This document shows positions 1-10,026 of a DNA stretch of 64,000 bases, one piece after another. Origin of the DNA: Sorangiineae bacterium NIC37A_2 (lineage in GTDB: Bacteria; Myxococcota_A; Polyangia; Polyangiales; Polyangiaceae). The notes under the pieces are model-generated. The model was given only the letters and a program-made list of their open reading frames with translations, was not told the origin of the DNA and did not search any database. The translations under genes and the position numbers were made by a program. Where the stretch lies: positions 2,831 through 66,830 of the forward strand of contig NASX01000026.1 in assembly GCA_002085155.1 (NCBI GenBank), read 5' to 3'. Position 1 is the stretch's first letter; every line of letters starts with the position of its first letter.

Positions 1-1254
1 GATGTTGTGGGGGCCCTGGGTCCAGGTGAGCGGCTGGACATGGTGCATGGCTGCCCCGAACGAATGCTGCGCCCGCAAGAGCTCGAGCATCCTCGGCTTC
101 ACGTCGGCGCCGAGAGAGTGCAAGACGCCGAGGATGTCCTGGCAGGTGTCGCGATAGCCGAGTCCGTCCCGGCCGCCCGCTTCGTTGAACGAAGCCGAAC
201 GGGACCACTTGAACGTGGTCTGGCACTGCACCTGATTCCAGATGTTGCCCATGCTGTTGACGGCGGGGTCCGGCGTCTCGATCTCGAGCTTCGACAGGCG
301 ATTTTTCCAGATCTCGTCGCTCTGGGCGATCGCGCGGTCGACGGCGCCCGGGACCTTGAAGCGCTTGCGGAGCTCGGCCCCCTTCTCCTCTGCGGCACCG
401 ACGCCACAGATGAAGGTGATCTCGCGCTTCTCAAAAGGCGCGAGGGTCAGCTGATGCTGGAGCGCCCCACAGGGAGTGCCGCCCACAGCGATGCTGCCGG
501 TGCACTTGCCACGAAGCACAGCCTGAGGCTCGCCTTCGTGGCGATAGGTGCCGAGGAAGGCCTCACGATCGGTGTCGAAGCCGACCACGTCTCCTGTCGA
601 AGCGAAGTAGGCGCGCGGCTCTTCGAAGGGCCAGAGGCGCAGCCGGTAGTCGATCATGCCGTCGACCACACCCATGCGACAGGTGTAGAGGATATATTGG
701 AAGTTCGTGAGGTCCTGGCTCATATGCCAGAAGCACCACTCGACGTAGCCGAACAGATCGAGGTCCCGCGCGGTCTCTCCGCGGTTTTCGACGACAAGCG
801 ACCAAACCTCGGCGTCTTCCCCTTCGGGCACAAACGCGCGCATGGTCGCAACGATGTCCCGATACTCGGCGCGGAACTCGGTGTTGCCCGGACGGTGCCG
901 CACCTCATAGGCCGCAGCCGGCGCATCCTCTGGCGTCCCTTCTTTGCGGACGACCTCGCCGCTCGGAAGCTTGAAGGGCTTGGCCACCGGCTGCCAAGAC
1001 ACGCTCCAAACGTCGCCGTCAGCGCGATCGCGCAGATAGAAGTAGCGTCCGGGTCGGTCCGTGGGGACACTGTTGAACCGAAAGCGGAGCATGCGGCCAC
1101 TCTTCGGTGACCTATGGAATGCGTAGCCAGAGGCGTTGTTCGAGACGATAGAGCAGTAGTCCCCCGTCCCCAGGTAGTTCACCCAGGACATCGGGGTATC
1201 GGGGCGCTCAATCACGTAGGCGCGGTCACTATCGTCGAAGAATCCGTATCTCAT
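1..1254 (-). CDS. Glycoside hydrolase family 94 phosphorylase (partial, N-terminal half)
   Basis: The minus frame opens with ATG at 1254 and stays open for 418 codons to the left edge of the window, so the C-terminal half is missing. The start reads MRYGFFDDSDRAYVIERPDT, followed by NYLGTGDY and a GYAFHRSPKSGRMLRFRFN segment. That is the N-terminal beta-sandwich signature of GH94 enzymes such as cellobiose and N,N'-diacetylchitobiose phosphorylases, which split beta-glycosides with phosphate. Family members are usually about 800 residues, and the catalytic Asp lies in the part not seen here. The chain reaches the start of the helical barrel (FNEAGGRDGLGYRDTCQDILG). Exact sugar specificity cannot be called. 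The enzyme probably acts in the cytoplasm, since no signal peptide is seen. Confidence 0.85.
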   Translation of the reverse strand, partial: MRYGFFDDSDRAYVIERPDTPMSWVNYLGTGDYCSIVSNNASGYAFHRSPKSGRMLRFRFNSVPTDRPGRYFYLRDRADGDVWSVSWQPVAKPFKLPSGEVVRKEGTPEDAPAAAYEVRHRPGNTEFRAEYRDIVATMRAFVPEGEDAEVWSLVVENRGETARDLDLFGYVEWCFWHMSQDLTNFQYILYTCRMGVVDGMIDYRLRLWPFEEPRAYFASTGDVVGFDTDREAFLGTYRHEGEPQAVLRGKCTGSIAVGGTPCGALQHQLTLAPFEKREITFICGVGAAEEKGAELRKRFKVPGAVDRAIAQSDEIWKNRLSKLEIETPDPAVNSMGNIWNQVQCQTTFKWSRSASFNEAGGRDGLGYRDTCQDILGVLHSLGADVKPRMLELLRAQHSFGAAMHHVQPLTWTQGPHNI

Positions 1255-1422
1255 GGCTGTTTTTTCGGCTCGCCGCTCAGAATGCCGTCAGAGAGCGGGC
1301 GGCGGGCGAGCAAGCCACGCGCGCCCCGGGTAGGCAAGCCGAAAAACCGAGAGGCCTCGGAATCGGCATTCGAGCGAGCTTGAGCTCGGGAGGCCGCGGG
1401 GGGATCGTGGGCGGACCCCGCC

Positions 1423-1887
1423 ATGGCCGGCTCGCGAGAAGACGAAAAACAGGGCCGAGAACCCGCACAAACAGGGCCCCTGTGCCGGGTCCTCGTCATC
1501 GACGAAGCGAACGTCGTGCCCCGCGGCGAAGAGCTGAGGGTTTGGTTCGTAAAGCTCGCCGACGGCTGGGTCAAAGCTCACGAGCACCCCGCGGTCATCC
1601 CGCCCGAGGAGGACGCGGAGGACGAAGGACCTCCGCCGGGGACCATTTGGCGGCGCATGACGGAGCTCACGTTGCCCTTGGGGACGATCCTGATGCAACG
1701 CACCACCTCCCCCCACGTCATCCGTCTCGACCCTCTCGGATACTTGGAGCGCGGTCCTCGCGCCATCGACCGCCGCGTTCGCGAGACACTTTATCGGGTG
1801 AGCGGCAACTATCGAATCGAGGTCGCCCCACGCGATGGGAGCCCTTCCGCACAATCTCCGAAACGGAAGCCGCCTCGCGGCGGCTGA
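1423..1887 (+). CDS. Hypothetical protein, 154 aa
   Basis: I do not recognise this protein. It starts at ATG 1423 and has no signal peptide or membrane segment. The middle has ordinary globular composition: an LRVWFVKLADGWVKAHEH stretch, a PPGTIWRRMTELTLPLGT stretch, and a YRVSGNYRIEV segment that looks like beta strands. The N-terminus is charged and the C-terminus ends in a basic KRKPPRGG tail. It lies between the divergent GH94 gene and the aminopeptidase gene and may be read with the latter, 60 bp downstream. Opposite-strand frames here have much more biased composition, which supports this frame as the coding one. Function unknown. Confidence 0.55.
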   Translation: MAGSREDEKQGREPAQTGPLCRVLVIDEANVVPRGEELRVWFVKLADGWVKAHEHPAVIPPEEDAEDEGPPPGTIWRRMTELTLPLGTILMQRTTSPHVIRLDPLGYLERGPRAIDRRVRETLYRVSGNYRIEVAPRDGSPSAQSPKRKPPRGG

Positions 1888-1947
1888 CCACCCCAAAGAC
1901 CACCTCGCCCCCCGCGCTTTTCGCCCGCCCGCGCTCACGCTATCGTG

Positions 1948-3435
1948 ATGAGAATGCCTTATCTTCGAAGCATCAGCGGACTCAGCCCAGCCGCTCCCGA
2001 AAGTCGCCCGCTCACGATCCTGCGCGCCGAAGACGGCGAGCAATTCTTTGGCACGCTGTCGGCCGAGGAGCGCGCCTGGCTCACCGCTCAGGGTGCCTCG
2101 CGCAAGGCGGGAGCGCTCTGGATCTTGCCGGGCAAAAAGGGCATCGAACGAGCGATCTATCTCGCGAAGTCTTTTGACAATTCCTTCGCCTTCGGAGAGC
2201 TCGCCGATCGACTGCCGAAGGGCAACTATCACCTCACGGGTGACCTCTCCTCTGCCGAAAAGGAGTCCGTTTGCCTCGGATTCGGGCTCGGGGCCTACTG
2301 CTTCGATCGCTACAAAAAGACTCCCAAAGAACGCGCACGGCTGGTCTGGCCGACGGGCATCGATCGCGCCTTGGTCGAGCGACGCCTCGAAGCGTTTTAT
2401 CTCGTACGCGATTTGATCAACACACCCGCGCGCGACATGGATCCGAGTCACCTCGAGGACGCGGCGCGTGAGGTCGCGAAGAAGCACGGAGCGAAGATCA
2501 GCGTCTTGCGCGGCGCAGCGCTCCTCGGAAAGAGGTATGAGATGATTCACGCGGTCGGACAGGCTTCGAGCGTCGAGCCTCGTTTGATCGACCTGCGTTG
2601 GGGAAAGGCGTCGCACCCGCGCCTAACCTTGGTCGGCAAGGGAGTTTGCTTCGATACTGGCGGGCTCGATTTGAAGCCAGCCCAGTACATGAAGCTCATG
2701 AAGAAGGACATGGGAGGAGCGGCGCTCGTCCTCGGCCTGAGTCATTTGATCATGGCGCTTGAGCTCCCGGTTTCTCTGCGCGTCTTGATTCCTGCCGTTG
2801 AGAACAGCGTGAGCGGCAACGCCTTCCACCCGCTCGATGTGCTTCGTTCGAAGAAGGGGCTCACTGTGGAGGTCGGGGACACCGACGCAGAAGGCCGCCT
2901 GATCCTGGCCGATCCTCTCTCCGACGCCGCCGAAGAAGATCCCGACCTGCTCATCGATGCAGCCACCCTGACGGGCGCCGCACGTGTCGCCCTCGGCACG
3001 CAGATGCCCGCCATCTTCGCGAACCGAGACGAATCCTGGCTCGCGCTCGAGGCGGCTGCCCGCGAGACCCAAGACTATCTTTGGCGGCTTCCGCTCCATG
3101 AGCCCTACCGCAAGAAGCTCGAGAGCAAAGTGGCCGACCTCTCGAACATCGGCGACAGCTACGCCGGGGCCATCACCGCGGCGCTCTTCCTCCAAGAGTT
3201 CGCGAAACCTGCCCGCGACTGGGTCCACATCGACACCATGGGCTACAACTTGGAAGGAAGCCCGGGACGGCCCGTCGGCGGAGAAGCCCTCGGACTCCTC
3301 GCCCTCGAGCGCTGGCTCGTTCGCAGGTACCCCGCGCCCGCCCGAAAGGCGGGCAAGGCCAAGAGCTCCCCGGCGCAAAACGCGAAAAATGGCGCCAAGA
3401 CCGCAATCCCGAAGGGCAAACGCGCCCGCGGCTAA
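1948..3435 (+). CDS. pepA: Leucyl aminopeptidase, family M17
   Basis: A two-metal cytosolic aminopeptidase that removes N-terminal residues from peptides. The catalytic domain is clear: VGKGVCFDTGG around residue 230 carries the first metal-binding Lys and Asp, KKDMGG follows, and the M17 signature TDAEGRLILAD lies near residues 312-322 with its metal-binding Asp and Glu and catalytic Arg. Length (about 495 aa) matches the family. ATG at 1948 is preferred; a GTG directly before it (1945) and an ATG at 1954 are alternatives. The C-terminus carries a Lys/Ala/Pro-rich tail of about 35 residues (PARKAGKAKSSP and onward) that is not part of the usual fold. PepA in some bacteria also binds DNA; nothing here tests that. 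Confidence 0.9.
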   Translation: MRMPYLRSISGLSPAAPESRPLTILRAEDGEQFFGTLSAEERAWLTAQGASRKAGALWILPGKKGIERAIYLAKSFDNSFAFGELADRLPKGNYHLTGDLSSAEKESVCLGFGLGAYCFDRYKKTPKERARLVWPTGIDRALVERRLEAFYLVRDLINTPARDMDPSHLEDAAREVAKKHGAKISVLRGAALLGKRYEMIHAVGQASSVEPRLIDLRWGKASHPRLTLVGKGVCFDTGGLDLKPAQYMKLMKKDMGGAALVLGLSHLIMALELPVSLRVLIPAVENSVSGNAFHPLDVLRSKKGLTVEVGDTDAEGRLILADPLSDAAEEDPDLLIDAATLTGAARVALGTQMPAIFANRDESWLALEAAARETQDYLWRLPLHEPYRKKLESKVADLSNIGDSYAGAITAALFLQEFAKPARDWVHIDTMGYNLEGSPGRPVGGEALGLLALERWLVRRYPAPARKAGKAKSSPAQNAKNGAKTAIPKGKRARG

Positions 3436-3470
3436 AGGACCCCGAAGAAAAACCGTACTGTTCGTCTGTC

Positions 3471-3647
3471 ATGGGTATCTTTCGCGATTCCAAGAATCCC
3501 CCTGCGATCGATCTGCGCCGCCCCCGTATCCCCAAGGCGCCGCCCCTCCCCCAAATCCGGGGCCCGAGGGGAGGTCTCGCCTATCAGCCCGACCCGCGCG
3601 ACCCGATCCCGGCCCTGCCGACGAAAGAATCCTTCGGGAAAAAATGA
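3471..3647 (+). CDS. Candidate small protein, 58 aa
   Basis: A short frame between the aminopeptidase and mrp genes, from ATG 3471 to TGA 3645-3647. It would encode MGIFRDSKNPPAIDLRRPRI followed by a Pro-rich stretch and the end KESFGKK. Proline and arginine are abundant; there is no membrane segment. Third codon positions are mostly G or C, as in the neighbouring genes, and no other frame is convincing here. There is no strong ribosome binding site. It could be a real lineage-specific microprotein or just an open stretch. I do not recognise it. Confidence 0.4.
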   Translation: MGIFRDSKNPPAIDLRRPRIPKAPPLPQIRGPRGGLAYQPDPRDPIPALPTKESFGKK

Positions 3648-3707
3648 CAGCAGACGGCCTCAGCCCCTGGTTTGACAGGTAGGCACGCGGCTCGTACGGG
3701 GAGCTCT

Positions 3708-4598
3708 ATGAACGAGCCCGCCCCCATCCAACCCAGCACCCGTTCGATCCGGTCCGACGACCCCATTCCCGGAGTCAAAAACCTGGTGCTCGTGATGAGC
3801 GGTAAGGGAGGGGTGGGAAAAAGCACCGTAGCGACCAACCTGACCTTGGGTTTGGCTCGTCGCGGCTATCGGGTCGGACTCCTCGACGCCGATATGTACG
3901 GTCCGAGCATCCCGACGATGCTCGGAGTGACCGGAAAGCCGCGCGCCGAAGAAGGTAAGCTCGTCCCGCTCGAGCGCTTTGGCGTGAAGCTGATGAGCCT
4001 CGGTTTCCTCCTCGAAGATCCGCGCGCAGCGGTCATTTGGCGCGGCCCGATGCTCCACGGCGCGCTCATGCAGTTCCTCGGCGACGTCGCGTGGGGCGAG
4101 CTCGACTATCTCCTCCTCGATCTGCCTCCGGGGACCGGCGACGTCGCGCTCACCATCTCCCAGAAGCTCGCGGTCAATGGCTCCATCATCGTGACCACGC
4201 CCCAGGAGGTCGCGCTCGCGGACGTCTACAAGTCCGTATCGATGAACAAGAAGGTCGGGATCCCGATCACCGGCATCGTCGAGAACGCGAGCGTCTTCGT
4301 CTGCGACGGCTGCGGCAAAGAGCACTCGATCTACGGCAAGGGCGGCGGTCAATCGGTCGCGGACTTCGCTGGGGTGCCGCTCCTCGCCCAGCTCCCCATC
4401 GACCCCAGTGTCCGCACCTGGGGTGACCAGGGTGTGCCCGTGGTCCAGGCGGCGCCCGCTTCCCCCATCGCAAAGGCCTTCCTGGAGCTCGCCGATCGGG
4501 TCGTCCTGGAGCTCGCCAAGACCGGCGAGGACCAAGGGGAGCTCGTGATCGACCGCAGCGGCGGGACCAACCGCCACCTCCCCATCAGCCGGAGCTGA
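3708..4598 (+). CDS. apbC: Mrp/ApbC family Fe-S cluster carrier ATPase
   Basis: A P-loop ATPase of the Mrp/NBP35 group that carries Fe-S clusters to apo-proteins. The deviant Walker A motif SGKGGVGKST sits near residue 29, followed by LLDADMYGPSIPTMLG, the LLLDLPPGTGD Walker B region and the family CxxC (VFVCDGCG) near residue 197 that holds the bridging cluster. The DUF59 domain often found at the N-terminus is absent, so this is the short form (296 aa). ATG 3708 is chosen because GGGAG stands 4-8 bases upstream of it; the frame is open further upstream but without a good site. Cytosolic. Confidence 0.9.
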   Translation: MNEPAPIQPSTRSIRSDDPIPGVKNLVLVMSGKGGVGKSTVATNLTLGLARRGYRVGLLDADMYGPSIPTMLGVTGKPRAEEGKLVPLERFGVKLMSLGFLLEDPRAAVIWRGPMLHGALMQFLGDVAWGELDYLLLDLPPGTGDVALTISQKLAVNGSIIVTTPQEVALADVYKSVSMNKKVGIPITGIVENASVFVCDGCGKEHSIYGKGGGQSVADFAGVPLLAQLPIDPSVRTWGDQGVPVVQAAPASPIAKAFLELADRVVLELAKTGEDQGELVIDRSGGTNRHLPISRS

Positions 4599-4725
4599 AA
4601 ATCCGCACCTTCTAGCCCCTTCCTCGAGCCCCTCCTCTCGTCCGGGTCATTTGGGACGCTCGCACCTTTGGTGTATGAGGAGGGCCCCAAGAGGAGCCTT
4701 CCTCCGACACGCGCTGAAGTTCGCC

Positions 4726-6456
4726 ATGGCCCAAGAGACCCCCGAATCCACCGAGAGCACGCCCGGCGAAGCCGCGAGCACCCCCGCCACCTCGGACAAC
4801 GTCGACACCTCTTCGACAGAGACCACTCTTGCCGAAGAAGCGCAGCAAAGCGCTGCCCGAGAGGGCGATGCGGAGCCGGCGGAGGACGACCACGGCGACG
4901 ACGGCGAGAGCGAAGCCGACGACAGCGAGCAAGATGCTGAAGACGGCGAAGCCGACGAGAGCTCCGAGGAAACTTCGGCTGACGGGTCGACCGGCGCTCC
5001 CGGCGAGAAGAAGAAGCGCAAGAGGAAGCGCAAGAAGAAGGCGGCCAATCCAGAAGCCGCGCAGCGCGCGACCGATCGGGCCCCGTTCCACGTGGGTGAA
5101 GAAGTGTTCGGGAAGGTCACCGCGGTGGTCGACGCTGCGATCATGGTCGATCTCTCTGGAAAGGCTCTCGCGATCTTCGATCGCTCCGAGATGGAGCCGG
5201 ACGACCTGCTTCCCGAGGTCGGTGAGCGATTTGTGGGTCGAGTGCTCAATGACGGTGGCCGAGGTGGCCTCGTTGTGCTCACGCGCAAGCCGCTCCGCGA
5301 AGAAGAGGAGAAGCCGAAGATCGAGCAGGCGCACAGAGACGGCAGCTTGGTCTCCGGTCTCGTCACCGGCGTGATCAAGGGTGGCGTCGAGGTCCTGATC
5401 GGCGGCGTGCGCGCCTTCGCTCCTGCCTCGGGCGTCGACTTGCATCCCCGCGCCGCAAACCTCGCTCAGCTCGTCGGTCAGCGTCTCGACTTCAAGGTCA
5501 CGAGCTACGAAAAGCAAGGGCGCGACGTCGTGGTCACCCGGCGCCCGATGATCGAGAAGGAGGCCCACGAGCGCCGCAAAGCGGCTCGTGAGGCCCTCGT
5601 CGAAGGCGCTGAAATGGCGGGCATCGTGCGGACGGTCGTCGACTGGGGCGTGTTCGTTGCGCTGCCCGAAGCGGAGTACCTCGAAGGGCTCGTTCATGCC
5701 TCCGAGGTCAGCCACAACCCCCGCGAGAAGATCGCCGATATCGTCAAACCCGGCCAGAAGATCCGGGTCAAGGTTCTCAAGGTCGACGAAAAGGGCAAAG
5801 TCTGGCTCAGCCGCAAGGCTCTGCTCGAAGATCCCTTCGCGAAGGTCTTCGAGAACGTCCAGATCGGCCAGATCATCAAAGGTGAGGTCACCCGAGTCGA
5901 AGAGTTCGGCGCTTTCGTGAAGATCGCCGACGGAGTCGAGGGCTTGATCCACGTCTCCGATCTCGGAGTCGTCCGCGTCGACGATGCGCGCAATGTGCTC
6001 AAGGCAGGCGACAGCATCGACGTCCTCGTCCACCATTTCGACGAGCGACAGCGTCGGATTGGCTTGCACCCCGCGCCCAACGAAGAGCAGCTAGCAGAGC
6101 CCAAGCAAAAGGTCGCCAAGAACAACAAGATCGACGTCGAGGTCGCCAAGATCGAGCCCGCCGGTCTCCAAGTTCGCATCCTCGGAGCGACCGGCCGTCA
6201 CGCCCGTGGCTTCATTCCGGCAGGCCAGACGGGGACTCCCCGCGGCACAGAGCTCCGCTCCCATTTCACCGTGGGTCAAAAGCTCACGGTCCTGGTGGTC
6301 GACATCGACCCCAAGAGCCGCGAGCCCAAGCTCAGCGTCTCCAAGCTCGCCCAGGATGAGGAGCGCCGCGCCCACAAGGAATATCGCGACAAACTCAAGG
6401 CCGAAGCCTCTTTCGGGACACTCGGCGACCTCCTCAAGCGAAAAATCGGCGGGTGA
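4726..6456 (+). CDS. S1 RNA-binding domain protein (ribosomal protein S1-like)
   Basis: The body is built of repeated S1/OB-fold domains. The clearest are GIVRTVVDWGVFVALPEAEYLEGLVHASEV and, next to it, GEVTRVEEFGAFVKIADGVEGLIHVSDL; two weaker repeats precede them and one follows, ending in KLSVSKLAQDEE. This is the architecture of ribosomal protein S1 and related RNA-binding proteins, so a role in translation or RNA handling is likely. The first 110 or so residues are unusual: a long acidic, Ser/Thr/Glu/Asp-rich disordered stretch, then a polybasic KKKRKRKRKKK. ATG 4726 (MAQETPES) is chosen; ATG 4675 in frame is possible. I cannot say whether this is the main S1 or a paralogue. Confidence 0.85.
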   Translation: MAQETPESTESTPGEAASTPATSDNVDTSSTETTLAEEAQQSAAREGDAEPAEDDHGDDGESEADDSEQDAEDGEADESSEETSADGSTGAPGEKKKRKRKRKKKAANPEAAQRATDRAPFHVGEEVFGKVTAVVDAAIMVDLSGKALAIFDRSEMEPDDLLPEVGERFVGRVLNDGGRGGLVVLTRKPLREEEEKPKIEQAHRDGSLVSGLVTGVIKGGVEVLIGGVRAFAPASGVDLHPRAANLAQLVGQRLDFKVTSYEKQGRDVVVTRRPMIEKEAHERRKAAREALVEGAEMAGIVRTVVDWGVFVALPEAEYLEGLVHASEVSHNPREKIADIVKPGQKIRVKVLKVDEKGKVWLSRKALLEDPFAKVFENVQIGQIIKGEVTRVEEFGAFVKIADGVEGLIHVSDLGVVRVDDARNVLKAGDSIDVLVHHFDERQRRIGLHPAPNEEQLAEPKQKVAKNNKIDVEVAKIEPAGLQVRILGATGRHARGFIPAGQTGTPRGTELRSHFTVGQKLTVLVVDIDPKSREPKLSVSKLAQDEERRAHKEYRDKLKAEASFGTLGDLLKRKIGG

Positions 6457-6457
6457 T

Positions 6458-6477
6458 CGGACAACGTCCGCCTTTTT
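6458..6477 (+). terminator. Possible intrinsic terminator after the S1-domain gene
   Basis: A 5-bp stem CGGAC/GTCCG with a 3-base loop directly follows the stop codon and leads into CCTTTTT. The stem is short, so efficiency is uncertain, but position and T-run fit. Confidence 0.35.
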
Positions 6478-6534
6478 CCTCGGCCGCCAGGTCGGAAACT
6501 GCAAAGAATGGAGCAATTTCCGCCCCTTGTTCGG

Positions 6535-6563
6535 TTGACAGCACCCCCTCGCACTTCCATACT
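6535..6563 (+). promoter_or_regulatory. Sigma70-type promoter for the small basic protein and rpsT
   Basis: TTGACA at 6535-6540 is a perfect -35 box. It is followed by a 17-base spacer and CATACT (4 of 6 matches to TATAAT) at 6558-6563. Transcription would start near 6570, about 40 bases before the 58-residue ORF, and read on into rpsT. It is one of the best promoter matches in the window. Confidence 0.65.
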
Positions 6564-6610
6564 CCGCGGCCCCTCAGGGATTCCTGCAGGGCAGATTTTT
6601 AGGATTCGTC

Positions 6611-6787
6611 ATGGTCTCGAACACGCGACACTCACAAACCCGGCGCGAGATGCGTCATCAGTCGATGGGCCGCGCGAGCGCCAAGTTGCGTGCGCGCAAC
6701 GGTACGCCCGCCTTCCCGGTCCATCCCCCGGGCTACGATGAGTCCGCTCCCGACGCTCGTAAGACGACCGAGTCCACGCGCAAGTAA
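6611..6787 (+). CDS. Small basic protein upstream of rpsT, 58 aa
   Basis: ATG 6611 to TAA 6785-6787, starting MVSNTRHSQTRREMRHQSMG and ending KTTESTRK. It is strongly basic in its first 30 residues (many Arg, Lys, His) and has no membrane segment, a composition usual for nucleic-acid or ribosome-associated proteins. It lies between a strong sigma70-type promoter and rpsT, with only 14 bases to the rpsT start, so the two are almost certainly cotranscribed. I do not recognise a named family. Association with the ribosome is an inference from charge and context only. Confidence 0.6.
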   Translation: MVSNTRHSQTRREMRHQSMGRASAKLRARNGTPAFPVHPPGYDESAPDARKTTESTRK

Positions 6788-6801
6788 CCGAAAGAAGCAT
6801 C

Positions 6802-7065
6802 ATGGCTAACCACGTCTCAGCAGAAAAGCGCAATCGTCAGCGCGAAGTCGCCACCGCTCGCAACCGCGCCATCCGCACCACGGTGCGTAACGCTCTCCGT
6901 AAGGCCCGCGCCGCGCTCGCCTCTGGCGACAAGGCCGCGGCTTCTGAGCCCGTTCGTCTCGCGTCGGTCGCTCTGGCCCGCGCCGCAAGCAAGGGTGTCT
7001 TCCACCAGAAGACCGCCTCGCGCACGACGAGCCGGATTCAGTCCGCCCTCGCCAAGCTCGGCTGA
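6802..7065 (+). CDS. rpsT: 30S ribosomal protein S20
   Basis: An 87-residue, Lys/Arg/Ala-rich helical protein with the typical S20 pattern: MANHVSAEKRNRQREV at the start, RNRAIRTTVRNALRKARAAL in the middle, and a C-terminal KGVFHQKTASRTTSRI leading to the family LAKLG-like end. S20 binds 16S rRNA in the body of the small subunit. Length is normal. It is the last gene of a short transcript from the promoter at 6535-6563 and is followed by a strong terminator at 7094-7135. Confidence 0.95.
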   Translation: MANHVSAEKRNRQREVATARNRAIRTTVRNALRKARAALASGDKAAASEPVRLASVALARAASKGVFHQKTASRTTSRIQSALAKLG

Positions 7066-7093
7066 GACGTCCCCGGCCTTCTTCGGCCCATGA

Positions 7094-7135
7094 GCCGAGA
7101 GACTTCGATATCCATCGAAATCTCTCGGCTTTTTT
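7094..7135 (+). terminator. Rho-independent terminator after rpsT
   Basis: A 16-base arm starting GCCGAGAGACTTCGAT (7094-7109) pairs with 7114-7129 with one mismatch across a 4-base loop, and is followed by six T residues (7130-7135). This is a textbook intrinsic terminator. Confidence 0.9.
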
Positions 7136-7215
7136 CATGCTTGCCCCCCGTCGCCGGCGCGCGAGCGCGACAATTCGTCCCCCGGCCGATTCCAGCCTAT
7201 CCTTAAAGGCTCGGT

Positions 7216-9203
<1,988 letters not shown>

Positions 9204-9207
<4 letters not shown>

Positions 9208-9983
9208 ACGTCAGAACCATGCACCTCGCCGGGGCGCTCGGGGAACTCTCCCGCGCCCTCCAAGAAGAAGAACGAGCTGTTGTGGCCTTCGACGCCGACG
9301 GGACACTCTGGTCCGACGACGTCGGTTCCCTCGTGTTCGAGTATGCGCTCAGCGAAGCGCTCCTCCACGAAAACGCCTCCGACGCGCTCGGGGAAGTCCT
9401 CCGCGCGCTCGATCCCGGCGCGACTCTCCCCTCCGGTTCGGTCCGACGAGCCCAGAAGCTCCTCGAGCTCTATGAGCAGCGGACCATCGGAGACAAAACG
9501 ATGGCCGAGGTCCAAGTTTGGGCCTACGCGGGGCTCCGGGAGACAGATGCCTGGGAGCTTGCGGAAACGGCGCTCGCCTTGTCGCCGCGACAGGCGGTGC
9601 GACGGGACGCAGTCTTTGCGCTGGTCGAGACCGCACGGAAGCAAGGGGCACGGGTCGTCATCGTCTCGGCCTCTCCCGAGTGGGTCGTAGCGAGCGCCGC
9701 TTCTGAGCTCGGCTTCGCCCCCGAAGACGTGATCGGCGGGCGTGCTCAGGTCCAGGACGGAATCATTGAGCCTGCCCTGGACGGGGAGCTCCCCTACGGT
9801 GAGGGAAAAGTGACGGCGCTCCGGCGTCGGGTCGGTGACGATCCCTTGGTGCTTGCGACGGGTGACAGTGGCTTCGACCTCCACCTGCTCGGGGCAGCCC
9901 GTCTCGGGCTGGGGATCGGCAAGAAGCCGAAACTCCTGGCGGGGCTTGCGGAACTGTCGCACTGCTTCCTCCTCGAAGCATAA
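9204..9983 (+). CDS. HAD-superfamily phosphatase
   Basis: A haloacid-dehalogenase-type hydrolase of about 259 residues. Motif I is VVAFDADGTLW near residue 30 with the Asp nucleophile and the acid/base Asp; motif II is the Ser of VIVSASPEW; motif IV is the acidic ATGDSGFD near residue 217. The layout resembles subfamily IB (phosphoserine-phosphatase-like) enzymes, but the substrate cannot be read from sequence. The start codon overlaps the acsA stop (ATGA), so its level should follow acsA; a link to acetate metabolism is only suggested by this coupling. No signal peptide. Confidence 0.75.
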
Positions 9984-10026
9984 GCCTTCCCTGCCGATCC
10001 AGCTTTCGCTAAGCATAGAGCCCATC

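Noticed and set aside
1288-2616. Minus-strand open frame of 442 codons
   Set aside because: Runs antisense to the hypothetical gene and the M17 aminopeptidase; no family motif.
3672-3700. TTGACA before mrp as a promoter
   Set aside because: At 17 bases downstream there is only TACGGG, and the start site would fall on the ribosome binding site.
4612-6069. Long minus-strand open frame of 485 codons
   Set aside because: Antisense to the S1-domain gene, no recognisable domain, and composition mirrors the acidic repeats of the sense gene.
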